This document shows, one piece after another, positions 30,580-39,521 of a stretch of DNA of 64,000 nt. Position 1 is the first letter of the stretch, and each line of letters starts with the position of its first letter. The notes beneath the pieces are model-generated. The model searched no databases, was not told the DNA's origin, and was given only the letters and a program-made list of their open reading frames with translations. A program made the translations under genes and the position numbers. Source of the DNA: Fidelibacterota bacterium (GTDB lineage Bacteria > Pseudomonadota > Alphaproteobacteria > Rhodospirillales > Rhodospirillaceae); assembly GCA_947472795.1 (NCBI GenBank), contig CANJBL010000007.1, forward strand, positions 1 to 64,000, read 5' to 3'.

Positions 30580-31140
30580 TTAGCGATCAATGGTGCCGAC
30601 GCGGCGGATTTTTTTGTGCAGCTGCAGGATACCGTAGAGCAGCGCTTCAGCTGTCGGCGGGCAACCCGGTACATAGATATCGACGGGCACGATGCGGTCG
30701 CAGCCGCGCACGACGGAATAGGAATAGTGATAGTAGCCACCGCCGTTGGCGCAGGAGCCCATGGAGATGACGTAGCGGGGCTCGGGCATCTGGTCATAGA
30801 CCTTGCGCAAGGCCGGTGCCATTTTGTTGGTCAGCGTGCCCGCCACGATCATGAGGTCGGACTGACGCGGAGATGGACGAAACACCATGCCGAAGCGGTC
30901 GAAGTCGTAGCGCGCCATGGCGACGTGCATCATCTCGACGGCACAGCAGGCCAAACCAAAGGTCATCGGCCAGACGGAACCCGCGCGGCCCCAGTTGGCC
31001 AGCGCATCGAAGCTGGTCAGGATGAAGCCCTTGTCCTGCAACTCGCCGGCGACACGGGCCATGAGCTGGCCGTCGTCCGCCGTGGGGACGCGGATTTGAT
31101 CGCCTGGGGCGATGGCTTGCGCCGGAACGGTTATTCCCAT
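30580..31140 (-). CDS. nuoB: NADH-quinone oxidoreductase subunit B
   Basis: PSST-type subunit carrying the terminal [4Fe-4S] cluster N2 beside the quinone site. The four ligand cysteines appear in [20 protein letters not shown] and [10 protein letters not shown]. The ATG at 31140 overlaps the nuoA stop by 10 bp and gives a 186-residue protein, a normal length; the ATG at 31200 lies inside nuoA. Operon position 2 is conserved. Confidence 0.96.
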   Translation of the reverse strand: MGITVPAQAIAPGDQIRVPTADDGQLMARVAGELQDKGFILTSFDALANWGRAGSVWPMTFGLACCAVEMMHVAMARYDFDRFGMVFRPSPRQSDLMIVAGTLTNKMAPALRKVYDQMPEPRYVISMGSCANGGGYYHYSYSVVRGCDRIVPVDIYVPGCPPTAEALLYGILQLHKKIRRVGTIDR

Positions 31141-31496
31141 TCCAGGGCTCCTTTTTTCCATTCGTAGATGAAGCCCACCGTCAGCACGCCCAGGAAGCAC
31201 ATCATGGACCAGAAGCCGAAAAGGCCGATCTTCCCAAGGCTGATCGCCCAGGGGAACAGGAAGGCCACTTCCAGGTCGAAGATGATGAACAGGATGGCGA
31301 CGAGGTAAAAACGCACGTCGAACTTGGAGCGGGCGTCATCGAAGGCTTCGAAGCCGCACTCGTAAGCCGAGCTTTTTTCAGGGTCGGGCCGGCTAGGACC
31401 AGCGACAAGAGACGCCAATACGAAGACCAGCGCCAAACCAAACGCGATGCCGAGGAAAATCAGAATCGGCAGATACTCAACGAGCAGATCTTGCAT
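31131..31496 (-). CDS. nuoA: NADH-quinone oxidoreductase subunit A
   Basis: First gene of the complex I operon; a small membrane subunit with three helices in 121 residues. Family motifs are [20 protein letters not shown] (loop between helices 1 and 2) and [20 protein letters not shown]-like sequence with the conserved Asp/Glu. The ATG at 31496 gives the canonical start; the one at 31538 would add 14 residues. A near-consensus promoter ends about 50 bp upstream. Confidence 0.95.
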   Translation of the reverse strand: MQDLLVEYLPILIFLGIAFGLALVFVLASLVAGPSRPDPEKSSAYECGFEAFDDARSKFDVRFYLVAILFIIFDLEVAFLFPWAISLGKIGLFGFWSMMCFLGVLTVGFIYEWKKGALEWE

Positions 31497-31553
31497 CGGC
31501 GCAGCGCCTTGCCCCACGAGCCGCTCAGGACTCAACAATGAACGACGTTTTTT

Positions 31554-31581
31554 ATTATATTTCAGGCTCTTGCGACGTCAA
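31554..31581 (-). promoter_or_regulatory. Promoter of the nuo operon
   Basis: On the minus strand, TTGACG (31581-31576) and a perfect TATAAT (31559-31554) are spaced 16 bp apart, followed by an A-rich stretch. Transcription would start near 31547, about 50 nt before the nuoA ATG. This is the strongest promoter-like sequence in the window. The rest of the 31497-31974 gap holds the terminator at 31758 and no credible gene. Confidence 0.75.
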
Positions 31582-31757
31582 ACGCAGATCGTGGTTCAAG
31601 CGCGCCCAGCCCCCCGTCCTCGCCCTTCCAAGCCTGGGTGATCTAAACGGCAGGGGGTTACAGAGTCAAGCCGCGAGATGGCGTCAAAAACATTGACGCA
31701 GCGAGATTTTTTGCCTCTAGACCGTCTGTATCAAGGGCCCCGTTACGGAACCAAAAG

Positions 31758-31790
31758 AAATCCCCGGGCTGGCTTCCAGTCCGGGGATTT
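31758..31790. terminator. Terminator stem downstream of the TPR-oxygenase gene
   Basis: AAATCCCCGG (31758-31767) pairs perfectly with CCGGGGATTT (31781-31790), with an inner CTGG/CCAG stem and a CTT loop. A-rich on the left and T-rich on the right, it can act in either direction. On the minus strand it would stop transcription from 31975-33750 before the nuo promoter. Confidence 0.75.
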
Positions 31791-31974
31791 CACTACGGCC
31801 TCGTGGACTCTGTAGGATCCACATGACGGTCTGCCGTAATACGGTGCCCGCGCCGCGTGCTGGCGGCTCTTGCACGAGGGGCACAACGGCCCTACGCCGA
31901 ACAATGTTTCTGGGATCGTGAACGGAGGTGCGCGGCTCTCGTTTTACGCGCGAGAATGCAGGCGAGCCGGCCAC

Positions 31975-33750
31975 TTACGGGAACTTCAAGCCCCGGCCGA
32001 AGAGGTAGGTGATGTTGATACGCCGGTTCCCGTAGCCTTCCTTGAAGCGGATGGCATCCGTTTTATGGAACAGGTTCGAGTTGAACAGCACTGCGCGGTT
32101 GCAGCGATAGGGTACCGTGCGGCTGCCGGACTTCTTCTCCTCCAGGAAGCCGTAGATTTTCTCCTGGTGGAAGTTGTAGTCGAGGAAGTTCCAGTCCTGG
32201 GGTGCCGGGGCATCGTAGATGACCATGCCGCCGGAGGTGGCATCCAGGTTGGCCTCGTCCGGCGTGATCCAGAAATTGAGGTTCACCCGCGCAAAATCCG
32301 CATGCACGTTGATCCCCTTGCCCAGGCGCTGGGCATACTTAAACCCCCAGAGCTGCTCCAGGGCATGAGCGCCGAAGATGCGGGGCATGCGCGCCCGCAG
32401 TTCCATGGCCAGCTGGAAGTGCACGAGGCCTACGAAACCGTCTTCGGGGAATGCGCCTAGGTATTCATTGGCGTCGTAATCGGTGCGCCAGACCGTCGAG
32501 ACCAGGCAGAACTTGCGCAAGGCCGCGAGCGCCTCGGGCAGAAGGAAGTCATCGATGACGACGATTTCCGGCGAAGCCGCCAGATATTGCTCCTCCACCG
32601 CCGCCCAATCCCGGTTTGGGTCAAGGCAAGCTGCAAGTGTGGTGCCGTCGCCGTACCGCAGCGTGCCGTTCCGGTAGGTCGCCAGGGTCTCCACCTCGCT
32701 GGTGCTGAGATGGATGATCTTTGAACCCGCGCTGGATTTGCGCCCCGCTTTACCCTCGTGGCGCTCATGCAGCTTGCGCATGACCGCATTGGCTTCTTTC
32801 AGGCCTTCCGTTTCATAGCCTTCGGCCAGCAGGTAGTCGCTCTGCTCAAGATCGTGCAGCAGACGGAAATCGGTGATGACCTTCATGGCCTGAAGCTTAC
32901 GTACGTCGCGGGCACGCGTCAGAGCCGCCAACTCGCCGCTCAAGCTTTCCACAAGCGACAGGTCTTTAAGATGCGAGAAATGGAACCAGAACAGGTTTTT
33001 CTTGGACTCGAGGTCCGTGGGGTCGATGGTTAGCGCGCGCGCGAAGTCGGCGGCAGCTTCGTCCCTGCGCTCCAGCTTCTGATAGGCCACCGCGCGGTTG
33101 GCATAGATGATCGCAATACTGGGAGTGAGAGTGATGGCGCGGTCGTAGTCGGCAATCGCCTCCTCCAGACGGCCCAATTCCTGGAGCGCATTGCCGCGAT
33201 TGACGTAGGCGGCGCCGTAATTGGGCGCAAGAGCCAGCACCGCGGCGTAAGAGGCAATGGCGTCCTCGTTACGTTTTAGCTTTTGCAGCGCGTTGCCGCG
33301 CGTGTAGTGGCCGCCAGGTTCACGCGGATCGAGCGCGACGGCTTTGTCCCCGTCGAGCAGCGCGGCATCCCACTCACCAAGATCGTAGAGCGCTCCGCTG
33401 CGGTTGACATAGGAGCGCGCGACCTCGGGTGCGAGCTTCACCGCCCGGCTGAAGGAGTCGACAGCTTCCCGGAAGCGCTCCTGGCCCTGCAATGCAAAGC
33501 CGAGATTGGAATGGAAGGCCGAAACCTCGGGCGCGGCCTTTACGGCTTTGCTGAAAAACTGCGCCGCCTTCGCATGATCGTTCATCTGGTAAGCGATGAC
33601 GCCCAGCCGGTACAGCGCCTCAGCATGGCGCGGTTGTTTCTTGAGGATGTCCTCGTAAAGAGCCTGAGCCTGTGGAATCTGGCCGGACTTATGCAGCGCT
33701 GTGGCCTGCTGGAATTGAAAGATGACGTCGGCGGCGGGCTGCGGAGGCAT
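31975..33750 (-). CDS. TPR-repeat protein with C-terminal 2-oxoglutarate/Fe(II) oxygenase-like domain
   Basis: A 591-residue fusion. Residues about 8-260 form seven or so TPR repeats (for example NRGNALQELGRLEEAIADYD), a protein-interaction scaffold. The C-terminal third resembles a 2OG-Fe(II) dioxygenase: an HxD pair in NVHADFARV (His483, Asp485), a distal His in SNLFHKTDAI (His562) and a putative 2OG-binding Arg in NRRINITYLFG. All metal ligands appear intact, so an active hydroxylase is plausible; the substrate is unknown. No signal peptide is seen. A terminator lies downstream at 31758. It is divergent from the exported HNH-like gene, 107 bp away. Confidence 0.8.
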   Translation of the reverse strand: MPPQPAADVIFQFQQATALHKSGQIPQAQALYEDILKKQPRHAEALYRLGVIAYQMNDHAKAAQFFSKAVKAAPEVSAFHSNLGFALQGQERFREAVDSFSRAVKLAPEVARSYVNRSGALYDLGEWDAALLDGDKAVALDPREPGGHYTRGNALQKLKRNEDAIASYAAVLALAPNYGAAYVNRGNALQELGRLEEAIADYDRAITLTPSIAIIYANRAVAYQKLERRDEAAADFARALTIDPTDLESKKNLFWFHFSHLKDLSLVESLSGELAALTRARDVRKLQAMKVITDFRLLHDLEQSDYLLAEGYETEGLKEANAVMRKLHERHEGKAGRKSSAGSKIIHLSTSEVETLATYRNGTLRYGDGTTLAACLDPNRDWAAVEEQYLAASPEIVVIDDFLLPEALAALRKFCLVSTVWRTDYDANEYLGAFPEDGFVGLVHFQLAMELRARMPRIFGAHALEQLWGFKYAQRLGKGINVHADFARVNLNFWITPDEANLDATSGGMVIYDAPAPQDWNFLDYNFHQEKIYGFLEEKKSGSRTVPYRCNRAVLFNSNLFHKTDAIRFKEGYGNRRINITYLFGRGLKFP

Positions 33751-33857
33751 TTTGGGAAAAGGCGGGCTGTGAATAACGGGATTTGCGGGACTGGCTTAAC
33801 GGTCGGTCAAGTGTTGGGAGCGATAGTAGCACACCCCAACGACATCACGGCAAACCC

Positions 33858-34181
33858 ATGACACCATTTCTCAAGCAAACGTGCACCATCCTGATCGCGG
33901 GAAGTATTCTCTATTTAAATGCCGCGAGCGCTGAAGCGAAGATCGCGCGTCACCGTGCGCCGCTTATCGCCTTCCAGCATGTACACCCCTGCCCTTCGAC
34001 CAACCGCACCACCGGGCCCTGCCCCGGCTATCAGAAGGATCACCGCGTCCCGCTCTGCTTCAGCGGCGCCGACGAGATCTGGAATCTCCAATGGCTGAGC
34101 ATCAAGGAACATAGGGCGAAGACGGTACTGGATGACCGGGCTTGCGCCGCTAAGCGGCGCGCCCTGGCGCGAAGCATTTAG
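33858..34181 (+). CDS. Exported small HNH-like protein
   Basis: A 107-residue protein with a signal peptide (LKQTCTILIAGSILYLNAASAEA, cleavage near residue 27). The mature part has HPCPSTNRTTGPCPGYQKDH, then RVPLCFSGADEIWNLQWLS and a final Cys. The DH...PL...GADE..NLQW arrangement matches the beta-beta-alpha core of small HNH nucleases, with the Cys pairs perhaps forming disulfides in the periplasm. The ATG at 33858 is chosen because it starts the signal peptide. Nuclease activity is inferred from the motif only. Confidence 0.65.
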   Translation: MTPFLKQTCTILIAGSILYLNAASAEAKIARHRAPLIAFQHVHPCPSTNRTTGPCPGYQKDHRVPLCFSGADEIWNLQWLSIKEHRAKTVLDDRACAAKRRALARSI

Positions 34182-34276
34182 CCTTTTCTGCTTTGCCGTT
34201 TACCCCTGACTTAAATTCATGATACCAGCCACAATCTCCAGAGACACCCTGCCCGCTGTCAGGAGTTGCATTCGAA

Positions 34277-34807
34277 ATGACTCCCCGTTTGATCTCGCCG
34301 GAATATGCAGAACTGAACCGCCAACTGCATGATGATAAGCCCAATTACGGCGCCCATGCTTCAGATAGTGCGGAAAGTGTCTTAAAAATATGCCGCCTGA
34401 ACGGCTTCAAAATCGTTCTCGATTACGGCTGCGGTAAAGGAACACTCAAACCTGCGATGGCCGCACTCGCGCCAGACATCAGCATTCTGGAATTCGACCC
34501 CGCCATACCTGAGAAAGAGAATCTACCCGTAGACCCCGTAGACTTTGTTGTTGCTCTGGATGTGATGGAGCATATCGAGCCCGACTATCTGGACGATGTG
34601 CTATCGACCATAGCGGCACTGAGGCCGAAGGCAGTCATGCTCATGATCGCAAATCAACCGGCGAAAAAGACACTGCCTGACGGGAGAAATGCGCACCTCA
34701 TCGTGGAACCTGGATCGTGGTGGTTGCAACGCCTGGATAAATATTTTCTGACAATCACTACACGCGAAGATGGCGATCACTTCTTATTTATAGGTCAGCC
34801 AAAATAA
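34277..34807 (+). CDS. Class I SAM-dependent methyltransferase-like protein
   Basis: A 176-residue soluble protein. The SAM-binding motif I is clear (VLDYGCGKGTL, near residue 47), the acidic strand-2 end is ILEFDPAIPE, and motif IV region reads VVALDVMEHIEPDYLDDV. The size suggests a minimal Rossmann methyltransferase. AGGAG lies 11 bp before the ATG. The substrate is unknown; similar proteins act on small molecules or on sugars. It follows the HNH-like gene by 95 bp on the same strand and is convergent with the molybdoenzyme gene. Codon use looks somewhat less GC-rich than its neighbours, hinting at acquisition. Confidence 0.75.
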   Translation: MTPRLISPEYAELNRQLHDDKPNYGAHASDSAESVLKICRLNGFKIVLDYGCGKGTLKPAMAALAPDISILEFDPAIPEKENLPVDPVDFVVALDVMEHIEPDYLDDVLSTIAALRPKAVMLMIANQPAKKTLPDGRNAHLIVEPGSWWLQRLDKYFLTITTREDGDHFLFIGQPK

Positions 34808-34831
34808 GTCGTATGTAACGTCCGACCAGAA

Positions 34832-35587
34832 TTACTGCCCGGCGTACCAGACCGCATCGCCGGAATCTTCCCACCAGCCGCCGCGGCCTTTGCCGATATT
34901 GGCGAGGCTATCGACAACTTCTATGCGGTCGATGTACTTCGCATTCTTGTAGCCGATCTGCAGTTCGATACGCAGACGCAAGGGCGCGCCGTGACCGACA
35001 GGCAACGGCTCGCCATTCATCTCATAGGCCAGGATGGTCTGCGGATGAAATGCGTCGAAGAGGTCCAGGCTCTCGTAATACATGACGCCATCGCCCTGCT
35101 TGTCGAGGCAATGAAACACGACATAGCGCGCATCGGGCGCAAGGCCGGCCATATTCAACAAATGAGCGACCGGCACACCCTTCCATTGCCCGATGGCATT
35201 CCAACCTTCGTCGCAGGTATGCATGGTGATCTGCGTGCGCGACGGCATGCTCCGCAACTCAGCAAGCGATGCCGAGACCGGCGTGCGGACTTTGCCGTCA
35301 ATCTTCAACGCCCAATCTCCGAAATTGCTGGCGAGAAGCTGCTGATAGGTCTCGCCCTCCGGCATGTTCACGCCATTGGTCGGGAACTGCGGCGAAATGT
35401 CGGCCGGCGAGAACTCCCGCACCAGGGACTTGCCGATGATCAAGCGTTGTGCGCGCAGCGTGAAACTGTCCGCCGCTTTGATAAGGCCGTACTTGAAGGC
35501 GCCCTGCGGCAGCGCCTCGTAGGCAATGATGCCCGCGCCGGCGGCTGCACCCAGGATCACACGGCGGCGCGTGAGGATCTTGCTCAT
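34832..35587 (-). CDS. Molybdopterin-dependent oxidoreductase, sulfite-oxidase/YedY-like
   Basis: A 251-residue exported molybdoenzyme. A Tat-like leader (TRRRVILGAAAGAGIIAYEA) precedes a sulfite-oxidase-fold domain with the Mo-ligating Cys in HTCDEGWNAIGQWKGVP and the cofactor-contact segment YYESLDLFDAFHPQTILAYEMNGEPLP (residues about 165-190). The final GGWWEDSGDAVWYAGQ is typical of this group. The gene overlaps the cytochrome b gene by ATGA, so the pair should work together, with the cytochrome passing electrons to or from the periplasmic enzyme. Methionine sulfoxide reduction (MsrP-like) or another sulfur reaction is possible. Confidence 0.82.
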   Translation of the reverse strand: MSKILTRRRVILGAAAGAGIIAYEALPQGAFKYGLIKAADSFTLRAQRLIIGKSLVREFSPADISPQFPTNGVNMPEGETYQQLLASNFGDWALKIDGKVRTPVSASLAELRSMPSRTQITMHTCDEGWNAIGQWKGVPVAHLLNMAGLAPDARYVVFHCLDKQGDGVMYYESLDLFDAFHPQTILAYEMNGEPLPVGHGAPLRLRIELQIGYKNAKYIDRIEVVDSLANIGKGRGGWWEDSGDAVWYAGQ

Positions 35588-36393
35588 GTGGAGGCCTGCT
35601 CACTGATGTTCAACTTGCCGGTGATCATTGCACGCACCTTGGTGATGAAACCGGCGACGAACAGCTGAAAGATATGGATGAGGATGAAAACAACAAAGAG
35701 CGCCGCCGTCAGGCCATGGATCGTACGCGCCGACTCCCGCCCGCCGAACAGCGTGAAAAGTTCAGGGAAGCGCGCGGTGATGGCGTGCGACTGGGTTAGC
35801 CCGCTCAAGGCCATCACCGGCACGAGAATGAACACGACGGCGAGATAGGTTAGCTTCTGCAGCAGATTGTATTCACCCGCCGCCGCACCATGGGCACGGC
35901 GCAGGCGAACATGGTCCCACACATCCCGCGCGAAGGCGCGCACGGTGAATTGCGCCGACGTCGGCAATAGATCGCGTTTGAGGCGCCGGCTTGTGAAGAG
36001 ATAAACCGCATAAGCAACCCAGCTCAGCGCAAACACCCACGCTGCCATGAAATGGTATGCGCGGGCAGCGCCGAATTTCATGAAATAGCGCGGCGAGCGG
36101 TAGATCATGAAGTATTCGCCGCCGCCCACCGACAGGCCTACGCTACCTGTGAGATCCCAGGTGTGAGATCCCACTCTGAAGATCGCAGGTACCGGCTTGG
36201 CCTTTAGGTCGGCTCCCGGCGGAGCCTCAATGGCAATGGCCGCCGGCATCGTCGCGTTGCCCACCTCGCCCCAGTAAAGGCGCGGATGAACGTTGAAGAC
36301 CACAACGCCGGTGAAGAGCAGGACAAAAACTGCCGCAGCCGTAATCCAGTGCCACAGCCTGACGGCAAACGGATGCCGCTCAATGACGGTCAT
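35584..36393 (-). CDS. Cytochrome b561-type membrane subunit
   Basis: A 269-residue membrane protein with four to five helices and conserved His residues suited to b-type heme: HPFAVRLWHWITAA (helix 1), YHFMAAWVFALSWVAY, LTQSHAIT and HGLTAALFVVFILIHIFQ. This is the cytochrome b561/formate-dehydrogenase-gamma-like layout. It is translationally coupled to the downstream molybdoenzyme and probably anchors it electrically to the quinone pool. A large loop between helices 1 and 2 is longer than usual. Confidence 0.82.
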   Translation of the reverse strand: MTVIERHPFAVRLWHWITAAAVFVLLFTGVVVFNVHPRLYWGEVGNATMPAAIAIEAPPGADLKAKPVPAIFRVGSHTWDLTGSVGLSVGGGEYFMIYRSPRYFMKFGAARAYHFMAAWVFALSWVAYAVYLFTSRRLKRDLLPTSAQFTVRAFARDVWDHVRLRRAHGAAAGEYNLLQKLTYLAVVFILVPVMALSGLTQSHAITARFPELFTLFGGRESARTIHGLTAALFVVFILIHIFQLFVAGFITKVRAMITGKLNISEQAST

Positions 36394-36524
36394 GTGCGCC
36401 CCTCTCGTAATAGGTCAGGAAAACGCTATCAGTGCGTGAAAGCTGAAGTCAAGCTTACGACGAACAGGAGCGCAATCGAGAGCGCGTGGAGAATAGTTTT
36501 ACGAACGACAGTAAAATCCTCTTG

Positions 36525-38372
36525 TCACCGTTTGGCACCGAAAGCTGCGATGAGGCTAGCGCCGTTGCCGGCCAGCGCCGCTGTACCCGCGACTTCCGCA
36601 GCATTGGGTCCGAAGAATTCCCCGCCGAAGCGTCCTGTCATTCCATTCAGGTTCACGACTGAACCGGACGTAGCCATCGCCGCAGCCGAACCCGTGAAAG
36701 CTGCACCCGCGATGTTGCCAGCAGAGAGTGCGATGTCGCTCATCGTTCCCAGCGCCGCACCCGACTGCCGATTGGTGGCAGACAATCCTGTGAAGGCTCC
36801 CGTCACCGCGTGTTGTGCAAAATCAGCATTGAATGTTGCTGTACCGGTGAAGGCAACTGATGTCACCGAACTCGCTGAAGTTGGCAGGTTGAACGCGGCA
36901 CCAGCAACGTTGCCGATATACGTGGCCGTCCCCGTGCTCGGTACCTGCGCTACAGGCGTCTGTACGCCTCCAGCAAATGCGCCGAAAGAAAGAAGATCGG
37001 TGGCAGTCTCCTGGTCCCAAACGCCGTACGTCGCATAGCTGAGTGCGGAAGCCTTTCCCGCCGACAAGGTCACGGTAACGGTTTCGGGCGGATAGGTGGT
37101 TTCGGTGCAGGTACCGACGCAAGAGCCGACCCGCCCGGCTGGATAGGACATCTGGAAGGTCATCGGAGCTGTCACCGTAGCCTTGCGGGAATCAGCTGTC
37201 TTGCCGGAAGCGTCGCGCGGCGTGGGCTCGAGAAGGTCCAGCACGAAGCCATCCACGGCCGTTTCCATTGCCGCCGCGGGATTACTCTGGATGCGTAGAT
37301 TGGGATAGCCTCCCTCCGTGCTAAAAATCTCGAGCCCGGCATGAGGCACAAAGAAGATCGGGTACCCGGCCAGTAGCGTCGGCAATGAGGCCTGGGGCGT
37401 GGCGGTGCCCGCACCGAAGGCAGCGATGACATCGATGCCGGCTTCGCTCGACGACAGCGAAAAACTTCCGCCGGCTTCATGGGCGCCGGGACCGTAAAAG
37501 CTGCCGCCGAACTGTCCGGTGGCGTTTGTGAGATCGAGCGTCGTGGACGGCGTCGCCGCCACCGGCGCAGCACTACCGCTGAAACGTGTGCCGTTGATCA
37601 CCCCTGCCGACAACACAATGTCATTCAGCAGGCCGGCGGGCGTGTGACCGTCTAGGCTTCGTATTGCCACCATATTGGTTGCCGTACCGGTGATTTGGCC
37701 GGCGGCAAGATCGGCGCGAAGCGCGATGTCTCCGCTGAAGGTATTGAGCGTGCCGCCCGTATGGACGACTCCCGTGAGAGCGCCGTTGTAAGTCAGCGTA
37801 CCTGTGTGCGGCACATCATTGGATGCAGTCGTAAGTCCCGTCGCGAACACGCCGCGCGCCACCGGGCTGAAGAAGTCGGTTTCGTACCACGCACCGAAGA
37901 TCACATCCGCAAAAGGCGAAGTTTTGCCGTTGGTGAGCGTGGTGGTTACATCGCTGTGCATGGCAATGCTGGCAAAGCCTGGCGCGGTGCACATCGCGAC
38001 GCAATATGTGTAGGTGTTGGGGGCAATGGTATTGGAGGCCCCTGCCCGCGTGTCATAGATGGCTGTGCGTCCATCCGGCAGCGCGAGAGTGAAACCGATA
38101 TTGGTAACTAATATTGTCGCGTTGGGCGAAGCCACGATCGCGTTGGTCTTCGTCATCATGATCTCAAGCCCTGCGTGGGGCGTGAGGGGCGCGTTGGCGT
38201 TGACGGGCAGATTGGCGAAGTTGGCTGGGGGCTGCGAGGTTGAACCCCCGGGCGTGGATGTACCGGGCCCGGGCATCCCGGACACAGGTGTGCTCATACC
38301 TCCGCCGGAACAGCCGGCGGCGAGCATCGCAAATGCAGAAATAGAAATTGAGACTTTGAAAAAATTGCGCAT
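36525..38372 (-). CDS. TbpB-like surface lipoprotein with duplicated beta-barrel domain
   Basis: A 615-residue lipoprotein. The signal peptide ends in a lipobox (MLAAGC, Cys21) followed by a Gly/Ser/Pro linker. Two related halves each end in a FGG.F.GP.A.E..G..... signature: FGGSFYGPGAHEAGGSFSL (about residues 290-310) and FGGEFFGPNAAEVAGTAAL near the C-terminus. That signature marks the transferrin-binding-protein B-like barrel found in Slam-dependent surface lipoproteins. Each half also has an HAGLEI element. No TonB receptor or Slam gene is nearby. The ligand is unknown; metal or heme capture is one possibility. Confidence 0.78.
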   Translation of the reverse strand: MRNFFKVSISISAFAMLAAGCSGGGMSTPVSGMPGPGTSTPGGSTSQPPANFANLPVNANAPLTPHAGLEIMMTKTNAIVASPNATILVTNIGFTLALPDGRTAIYDTRAGASNTIAPNTYTYCVAMCTAPGFASIAMHSDVTTTLTNGKTSPFADVIFGAWYETDFFSPVARGVFATGLTTASNDVPHTGTLTYNGALTGVVHTGGTLNTFSGDIALRADLAAGQITGTATNMVAIRSLDGHTPAGLLNDIVLSAGVINGTRFSGSAAPVAATPSTTLDLTNATGQFGGSFYGPGAHEAGGSFSLSSSEAGIDVIAAFGAGTATPQASLPTLLAGYPIFFVPHAGLEIFSTEGGYPNLRIQSNPAAAMETAVDGFVLDLLEPTPRDASGKTADSRKATVTAPMTFQMSYPAGRVGSCVGTCTETTYPPETVTVTLSAGKASALSYATYGVWDQETATDLLSFGAFAGGVQTPVAQVPSTGTATYIGNVAGAAFNLPTSASSVTSVAFTGTATFNADFAQHAVTGAFTGLSATNRQSGAALGTMSDIALSAGNIAGAAFTGSAAAMATSGSVVNLNGMTGRFGGEFFGPNAAEVAGTAALAGNGASLIAAFGAKR

Positions 38373-38513
38373 GGGTAGCCGTCACCAAAAGGCCGACCGG
38401 CTTTTATGGCCGGTGCGGGAATGGATCAAACGCGCTACCCACGCGAATGAAGGATAGGTTCTATATCATAGCGCGTCCTCGCCGCCAACGCTGGAGAAAC
38501 CCTAAACAGAGTG

Positions 38514-39251
38514 TCAGAGTTCTTGGCTTGTCGGCCGGAAGAGAATCTCGTTGATGTCGACATCGTCTGGTTGATTCATGGCGAACAGAACCATGCTGGC
38601 AAACGATTGCGCAGGCAGCGCAGCCTCGTACATCTTTTGGACGGCATCAGCGATGTCTGGCTCCGTGATGCTGTTGACCAACTCGCTTTCCACCATGCCC
38701 GGGGAAATGATGGTTGTGCGGATATTGTAGGCTTTTACTTCCATCCGCAAAGCTTCCGAGATCGCGCGCACGCCGCTTTTCGTGGCGGCATAAACCGCGC
38801 TGCCGGAGCGCACCTTATGACCGGAGACGGAAGACACATTAATGATGTGCCCCGCTTTTTGCGCTTTCATATGCGGCAGCACCGCAGCAATGCCGTAGAG
38901 CGTGCCCTTGAGATTCACATCGATCATGCGATCCCAGTCTTCAATCTTGCGCCGCTCGAGCGGTGAGTGCGCCATGAGGCCCGCGTTATTGATGATAACG
39001 TCGATGCGTCCATGCAAGCGCACGGCATGTTCGACCAGTGCTTCGACCTGATCGCACTTGGTTACGTCCGTCTGCACAGCGGCTTGGTCCCCAAGCTTCA
39101 GGTCCCGCGCAAGAGCCAGCAGGCGGTCGAGACGCCGTGCGCCGAGTACCGGCTTGGCCCCGGCTTTGGCGAGCGCGCGTGCCACGGCTTCGCCAAGTCC
39201 GCTGCTGGCACCGGTGACGACAACAACCTTGCCCTCGATATTGTCAGCCAT
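38514..39251 (-). CDS. SDR family NAD(P)-dependent oxidoreductase
   Basis: A 245-residue short-chain dehydrogenase. The cofactor motif TGASSGLG, the NNAG motif, the catalytic Ser in NVSSVSG and the YAATKSGV (Tyr-x-x-x-Lys) active site are all present; the LGARRLDRL segment suggests NADP preference. The ATG at 39251 has AGAGAG upstream; an earlier in-frame start lies inside the tRNA-Val flank. The closest recalled relatives are YdfG/serine-dehydrogenase-like oxidoreductases, but the substrate cannot be assigned. It lies 58 bp downstream of tRNA-Val. Confidence 0.88.
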   Translation of the reverse strand: MADNIEGKVVVVTGASSGLGEAVARALAKAGAKPVLGARRLDRLLALARDLKLGDQAAVQTDVTKCDQVEALVEHAVRLHGRIDVIINNAGLMAHSPLERRKIEDWDRMIDVNLKGTLYGIAAVLPHMKAQKAGHIINVSSVSGHKVRSGSAVYAATKSGVRAISEALRMEVKAYNIRTTIISPGMVESELVNSITEPDIADAVQKMYEAALPAQSFASMVLFAMNQPDDVDINEILFRPTSQEL

Positions 39252-39308
39252 TGGTCTCTCTTTTTTATGGGAACCGCCCGCGCATGCAGCAATCGGGTTT
39301 TGGAGGAA

Positions 39309-39384
39309 TGGTAGGCGATGACGGACTCGAACCGCCGACATCTTCCGTGTAAAGGAAGCGCTCTACCAACTGAGCTAATCGCCC
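39309..39384 (-). tRNA. tRNA-Val (TAC)
   Basis: A 76-nt cloverleaf on the minus strand: acceptor GGGCGAT pairs with ATCGCCT (G1-T72 wobble), D-arm AGCTCAGTTGGTAGAGC, anticodon stem CTTCC/GGAAG around loop TTTACAC (anticodon TAC, reads GTA), T-arm GGCGGTTCGAGTCCGTC, and an encoded CCA end. It follows hup, the usual order in alphaproteobacteria. Confidence 0.95.
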
Positions 39385-39466
39385 CCAAAGCTGGCCCTAT
39401 CATGGCCGCCTCAAGTCGGGTGCAACCTACTGCCGCACCCCCAAAAAGAAAAGCAGTCAAAAGAAA

Positions 39467-39494
39467 AACGCCGGCCCTTTGCAGGACCGGCGTT
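39467..39494 (-). terminator. Terminator of hup
   Basis: On the minus strand AACGCCGGTCC pairs with GGGCCGGCGTT across a short TGCAAA loop, then TTTCTTTT. It lies 27 bp beyond the hup stop codon and separates hup from tRNA-Val. Confidence 0.85.
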
Positions 39495-39521
39495 CTGTCT
39501 TTGTGAAACCAACGCCGCTGA

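Noticed and set aside
31717-31974. An 85-codon minus-strand frame downstream of the TPR-oxygenase gene
   Set aside because: It covers the terminator stem at 31758-31790, has no credible ribosome binding site and no recognisable feature.
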